A stretch of DNA of 22,107 nucleotides from Nemertoderma westbladi. Lineage: Eukaryota > Xenacoelomorpha > Nemertodermatida > Nemertodermatidae. Made by a program: the position numbers and the translations under genes. The stretch's first letter is position 1; each line of letters starts with the position of its first letter. The notes beneath the pieces were generated by a model. It was not told where the DNA came from. It saw only the letters and a list, made by a program, of their open reading frames with translations, and ran no database searches. The stretch lies in assembly GCA_032718475.1 (NCBI GenBank), contig JAUCBJ010006707.1, positions 1 through 22,107 of the forward strand, in the 5' to 3' direction. Positions 18,346 through 22,107 of this stretch are shown piece after piece.

Positions 18346-18779
18346 TAGCAACGGCTTTAAACGGGCGTAATGCGCAGTGCCGATATCTGTGCCGAATTAA
18401 GCATCTGGTGTCAATGTAAAGTGCGGGACATTCGTACTACTTTAGTACTGTACATCAACAAAATGAACTAAAATATTATAATGCTTGTGTTTCTTAGAAA
18501 AACCAATTAATTATCGGTTCAGTAAAAAAAAGCAGTTTGGAAAACCTGCAGCAGTTCATGTCTCAGAATTATTGCTTCAATAAATTGTAAAGTGCGGGAC
18601 CCGTACGAATTTGAAATTCTCAACTGTCAACTTCATTGCTAAAGTTCTGCGAATTGCGTAAAGTTAGTGGGAAATGTTTTGTTTCGTCATGCTCCAAGAT
18701 ATGTACAGTAGGGAAAATAAATTAGCCTTTAGTAAGCTGGTAGGTAACATCAATGAAACAGGGGAGTACTGTAGTTTAA

Positions 18780-19130
18780 ACCTATTAAACCCGGGGGGGG
18801 GGGGGGGTCAATATGACCCCCCCGTGGTTTTTTTTATAATTCTGAAACAAACGCAGTTGGGAATCATAAATTTTATGACTTTTCCTAAAAATCTATTGTC
18901 TTCCAAGTAGTGAAAACCGTTTTAAAAAATATTGGGTAGTTTTCGAGTTATAGCACCATTTTTTAACCCTACTTTTGGCACTTTTTTGAGATGTTTTTTG
19001 AAAATTACATTACATTAAATATGAATTGTAACATCTCTATTTTAGATTTACACCGGGTTTTTGGTGTTAGCAATTGGACAGAATTCATATAAATTGATTT
19101 AGAAATTTCAAACATCTTTTTTTTCGGCAG
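18780..19130 (+). repeat. Left-arm copy 2 of the piggyBac-like element
   Basis: Direct repeat of 17984-18345. It is preceded by TTAA (18776-18779), but its terminal base is changed (ACCTATTA), as if a former transposon end. Confidence 0.85.
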
Positions 19131-19830
19131 GTGCCAAATTTTGGTGCCAGCACCAAATTTTGAAATATGTCAATTTTGTAAATTGATTGTTTGAAACTTT
19201 TTTTTTACGCAATTGGGGTTTTTTGGGGTTCTGGTTTCGATGAAATATATACGAGTTGCACCAAGCGTATCAAACTTGTATTTTTCGGTGCTGTGTGCAA
19301 ATTTTGGTGCTAGCACGAAATTTTGAAAATCCATTCAATAGATAAAATTGCTTGTGACAATTTATTTCTTGCATTTTAGAGGTTTATGGCTGTTCTGAAT
19401 TCAATGGAATATATAATTATCGAACTAGACATCTCAAACTTGTATTTTTCGGAAGTGGGTGCAAAATGTGGTGCTAGCACCAAATTTTGAAAACAATGAA
19501 ATATATCAATTGATTGTGTCATCTTGTTTATTGCGTTATACGGGTTTGTTATGGTTCTGAATTCAATGGAATCAGTAAAAATTTCATGAGAGTTTTCAAA
19601 CTTGTATTTTTCGCCGGTGGGTGAAAATTGTTGTGCCAGCACCAAATTTTGGAAAATGAGTAAATTGATCAGTAGATAGTATCATCTTGTTACTTGCGTT
19701 GTACGGGTTTATGAGGGTCCTGAATCCGATGGAATCAATAAAAACAGCACTGGACATCGCAAACTTGTACTTTTTGGTGATGGGAACGAAATTTGGTGCT
19801 AGCACCAAAATTTTCCAAATTACGCCGAAA
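19100..19830 (+). repeat. About 164-bp tandem repeat, five copies, each with a palindrome
   Basis: Units marked by caaacttgtatttttcgg and by the self-complementary ttggtgctagcaccaa or its tgccagca variant, centred near 19147, 19312, 19478, 19638 and 19801. Spacing is 160-166 bases. Divergence between units is substantial, so the array is old. A partial sixth trace (attttggtgctgcaa) lies near 20146. Confidence 0.8.
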
Positions 19831-20365
19831 AATACAAGTAGCAATGATCTGGCATATTTGAAATGTATTCCATTAGAAGCAGCGCCCTACAAAACCTGAA
19901 AATGTGAATTTATAGCATCGTATAAGTGAATTAAAAATTTTGTGTTCTAACTGAAAAGTGCTGGTTACTTGTTTTTTCATTTGTTTCCTACGCATAGAGG
20001 ACTAAACAGCCATTTATGGTAATCATATCATTTTTAAATATTTTCCAATGTATTTTGCACCCCAGAAAACCTGTATTAAAAAACAATTAGCCGAAAAATG
20101 TAACTTTCAAATTTTGTGAAAATTGTGCACTACTTTGTAATTTTGGTGCTGCAATATTACCACCCCAGTACATTTTTTCGAAATTTTTTTTCGGTCGGAT
20201 CCAGACTAGTGATACCTACGTACAAACGTTTTCGTTAATATTTGTAGATTTTAGAGGGAGGGGTCAATATGACACCCCCCCCCCCCCCCCCCCCCGGTAT
20301 TTGTACAGCATTTTATAGCCCGGTACTAATAGGGTTAACGTTTACTTACAGCCCATGCAATATTA

Positions 20366-20378
20366 TGAAGTACAGATT
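20366..20378 (+). repeat. 13-bp direct repeat tgaagtacagatt, left
   Basis: Identical to 20981-20993. The pair brackets the inverted-repeat element and looks like a target-site duplication of a length usual for retroelements. Confidence 0.6.
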
Positions 20379-20506
20379 AAACGAACGGATGAAGTGGTAG
20401 GCATTCACCAGCGGCAGCATAGTGTAAAGATGATAGAAAAAATAATAAAGTATTGAGGGTCTTTAGCTGGTTATATTATATTAGATAAAGATACAATAGT
20501 AAACGT

Positions 20507-20530
20507 TTTCGACCTACCGGTCTGCATCAG
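20507..20530 (-). ncRNA. Hammerhead-like core, left arm (minus strand)
   Basis: Minus-strand CTGATGCAGACC, GGTA loop region, GGTC, GAAA: CUGAUG box, 4-bp stem II (GACC/GGTC) and GAAA box. One extra C interrupts the canonical CUGANGA box. Stems I and III are not clearly closed. Confidence 0.5.
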
Positions 20531-20915
20531 ACTATGTACTGGCAACTAACAGGAAAAGGTGGGGGTCTATATATATATATAAGTTTTAAAGGGGAATACC
20601 TGATAGGTGAATCCCAGAAAGGTTAACGTGTATGTATGTACTGTATAACGTAAGGTAATTGTGATAGGGAAAATACACCGAGTTAGTTATAAGCTGTCAA
20701 TGTAAAGTACAAATATAGGGTTGCAGGTTGGGTTATAAGGTTGGGAGAAGTTGATAGGGAAATCCCAGGAGTGGTCATGTGTCTACATACTGAATGGTAT
20801 AATTGGATTAGGTAGGTTACATAGGATTATGAGGTATCTACTTAAAGCGCATGGTTAGGTAGAATGCAACATAATGATAGTTGTAATTTTTACAGAGTAA
20901 GAAAAACCTGTAAGT

Positions 20916-20939
20916 CTGATGCAGACCGGTAGGTCGAAA
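20916..20939 (+). ncRNA. Hammerhead-like core, right arm (plus strand)
   Basis: The same 24 bases as the left-arm core, on the other strand. Conservation of the core between the arms is perfect, while flanking bases differ. Confidence 0.5.
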
Positions 20940-20980
20940 GCGTTTACTATTGTATCTTTATCTAATATAATATAACCAGC

Positions 20981-20993
20981 TGAAGTACAGATT
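20981..20993 (+). repeat. 13-bp direct repeat tgaagtacagatt, right
   Basis: Right member of the pair described at 20366-20378. Confidence 0.6.
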
Positions 20994-21136
20994 GCCCAAC
21001 AAAAGTACAAATTTGGACTTAGTTTAAATTTGGCATCAAAAGGTACTAATTTTGACTAATGCCAAATTTGCAAAAGTGCCCGTCTGACTGTCACTATTAT
21101 CAATGCTCAGCAGGCTTTGATAAGCATAGGTCGAAT

Positions 21137-21173
21137 CATTCCTTATAGTCAGATTCTATGACTATAAGGAATG
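21137..21173. repeat. 15-bp perfect hairpin
   Basis: Arms cattccttatagtca and tgactataaggaatg with a 7-base loop gattcta. It ends just before the ATG of the ORF1-like fragment. Function unknown. Confidence 0.8.
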
Positions 21174-21174
21174 T

Positions 21175-21401
21175 ATGGCAAATGCTATTGTTACAGGATT
21201 GCATGAAAGTGATGAAAAGGATGATCTTAAGTTTATCCACTGTGTCATGTTGGAAGATAGGAGGCCCACCCCTACTTCAAATTTGAAGATCAAACGACTT
21301 GGCTGGCCAAGTGAAGGATTCTGAATCTGGCTCTAATTCTCATTGTAGATCAATACTAATTGCTGTCCCATCACTGACTGACCCAGATATTATCCTGCAT
21401 G
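21175..21401 (+). pseudogene. LINE ORF1-like fragment (NAIVTGL ... KRLG block)
   Basis: From ATG 21175 the frame reads MANAIVTGLHESDEKDD, LEDRR and KIKRLG, and stops at TGA 21322-21324. One base earlier a second frame continues SHCRSILIAVPSLTDPDIIL to the hAT end. The order (I)VTGL.ES...DD, KRLG, R.iLI..PS resembles the RRM-like nucleic-acid-binding segment of ORF1 proteins from several invertebrate LINEs. This is a pattern recognition by eye. The frame is broken once and cut at 21402 by the hAT element. The start codon is not secure, because upstream sequence is a hairpin and not clearly coding. Confidence 0.45.
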
Positions 21402-22107
21402 CAGGGCCGTATTAATGGCGGGACTTTTGGGGCTGCCCTGTAAAGGTTTGGGCCCCCCCAGAAAAAAAGAAAAAGTAACGGTCCTCCCTCCATACATAGA
21501 AAAAAATATTTTGGGAACCACGTTAAAACATACAACGAATATTGGTAGCAGGTGAACAAATGCGAAATTCAGCATTAATTCCACTCCAGGCATATACCAT
21601 GTAGATCAATGCGCACTAATTATTAGATATGTTCACACAAAGATACACGAGCCAGTTGAACGATTTTTGAAGTTTCTACAGTTTCTAAAGGACATACTGG
21701 AGCGATTATTGCAGAATCATTACTTATATTATTAAAGGATAAAAACATATAGTTTAAACTGTCGTGGGTAATGTTACGACAATGCTGCTAAATGAGTGGA
21801 AAATATATAAGAATAATATTAAAGTAAATGCATTAAAGCGAGCATGGATGGTTTGGAAACTGCCATCATTTCCGATTTTTGGAATATAATTCTAGAACGA
21901 TTTAATGAAACAAGTAAATCATTACAGGAATCTGATATAGAATTGAGCATTGCCATCAAACTCCTCAAGTCTCTAGAAGACTTTCTATAGCAGTTGCTCG
22001 GAAAGTTCGGCGAAATGGAGTGAGAGGCTTTGCAAAAAGTTAATGTTGATTATGTTGCCAATGTCAGAAGAAATTGGAAGCGAAACACACGGTTAGTAGG
22101 GTGAGTG
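21402..22107 (+). mobile_element. hAT element, left end and decayed transposase (runs off window)
   Basis: It starts with CAGGGCCGTATTAATGG, a hAT-style terminal repeat, followed by ctgccctg and gggcccccc words. The bases immediately before, cctgcatg (21394-21401), are the candidate 8-bp target duplication. Transposase remnants follow from 21601. The right end lies beyond the window. Confidence 0.65.
21601..22107 (+). pseudogene. hAT transposase remnant, ZMYM1/DUF4371 type
   Basis: First piece: DQCALIIRYVH, then EPVERFLKFL, in the region of the DUF4371 family where the catalytic domain begins. A frameshift near 21690 leads to GHTGAIIAESLLILLKD. Another gives NCRG and CYDNAA, the family motif CRGQSYDNAANM with a stop in place of Gln. 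After a short gap comes SDFWNIILERFNETSKSLQ and LSIAIKLLKSLEDFL, followed by stops at 21988-21990 and 22021-22023, then DYVANVRRNWKRNTR. The N-terminal zinc finger and the C-terminal dimerisation region are absent or outside the window. Multiple frameshifts and stops make it dead. Confidence 0.7.

Larger units (their letters stand above)
17984..20334. mobile_element. piggyBac-like non-autonomous element (TTAA, CCCTATTA ends)
   Basis: The left end is CCCTATTAAACCCGGG and the right end (minus) CCCTATTAGTACCGGG, each preceded by TTAA. A TTAA duplication with CCC-starting TIRs is characteristic of the piggyBac superfamily. Inside each end is a long G tract followed by gtcaatatgac. No transposase frame exists in the 2.35 kb. 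A second left end starts at 18780, so this is either a nested pair or an element with a duplicated left arm. It sits directly at the edge of the minisatellite. Confidence 0.75.
20379..20980. mobile_element. Small inverted-repeat element with hammerhead-like cores, Penelope-derived?
   Basis: A 602-bp unit between 13-bp direct repeats. Arms of about 70 bases (20464-20533 and 20914-20980) are inverted copies: agctggttatattatattag, then acaatagtaaacg, then the ribozyme-like core. An 80-bp A-rich tail lies outside the left arm. Inside is a TA-rich box (20570-20582) and an imperfect 150-bp tandem duplication (gaatcccagaaaggttaacg near 20609 and gaaatcccaggagtggtca near 20759). There is no coding sequence. 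Inverted terminal repeats, hammerhead motifs and variable-length duplications are properties of Penelope-like elements; a DNA MITE is the alternative. Confidence 0.55.

Noticed and set aside
21371-21593. 62- and 67-codon minus-strand frames
   Set aside because: They overlap the hAT end and its A/C-rich tract; the Phe-rich translations have no family match.

Overview
The window is eukaryotic and reads like a marine invertebrate. It holds a large extracellular LDLa/fibrinogen-type exon with a 3' splice acceptor, several non-LTR retrotransposon families, DNA transposons with TIRs, a Penelope-type fragment and many satellites. Recurrent AGGCCT and ACCGGT words and the foldback-type transposon architecture remind me of echinoderms or related deuterostomes, but the taxon is an inference and not proven. 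No rRNA, tRNA or CRISPR was recognised.

Layout. 1-1201: intron or upstream non-coding DNA. 1202-2652 (+): one large terminal exon with four LDL-receptor class A modules (two degenerate) followed by a fibrinogen-related domain; this is the only sequence I regard as a live host gene. 2936-4369: a non-autonomous TA-flanked TIR element (Tc1/mariner-like) that carries, on the minus strand, a canonical-looking histone mRNA 3' stem-loop and possibly a decayed H3-like tail. 4372-8852: a hairpin-repeat array, a nearly complete but frameshifted RTE-like LINE (minus) and, joined to it, a reverse-transcriptase fragment from a different LINE. 8923-11858: a 2.9-kb foldback transposon with an 8-bp target duplication. 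Its arms are inverted arrays of a 57-bp CpG-rich satellite (about 20 copies left, 4 right), and its middle holds a broken GIY-YIG endonuclease fragment of Penelope type with a degraded hammerhead-like motif. A related copy of the target sequence at 4707-4915 lacks the insertion and serves as an empty site.

12264-13325: two palindromic clusters of a 15-bp repeat flanking another inverted-repeat region. 14290-15915 (minus): 5'-truncated CR1/L2-like LINE. 16609-17979: minisatellite of 12/13-bp units rich in CAGGTG. 17984-20334: TTAA-flanked piggyBac-like non-autonomous element with two left ends, G tracts and an internal 164-bp palindrome-bearing repeat. 20379-20980: small element between 13-bp direct repeats, whose inverted arms each carry a hammerhead-like core. 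21175-21401: LINE ORF1-like fragment, interrupted at 21402 by a hAT element whose decayed ZMYM/DUF4371-type transposase runs off the window.

There is no operon logic here. The window is one host exon followed by about 19 kb of layered, mostly dead transposons. The chief value lies in the nested structure: foldback arms built from satellite DNA, an internal empty-site control, a histone-type 3' end inside a transposon, and repeated ribozyme-like motifs.
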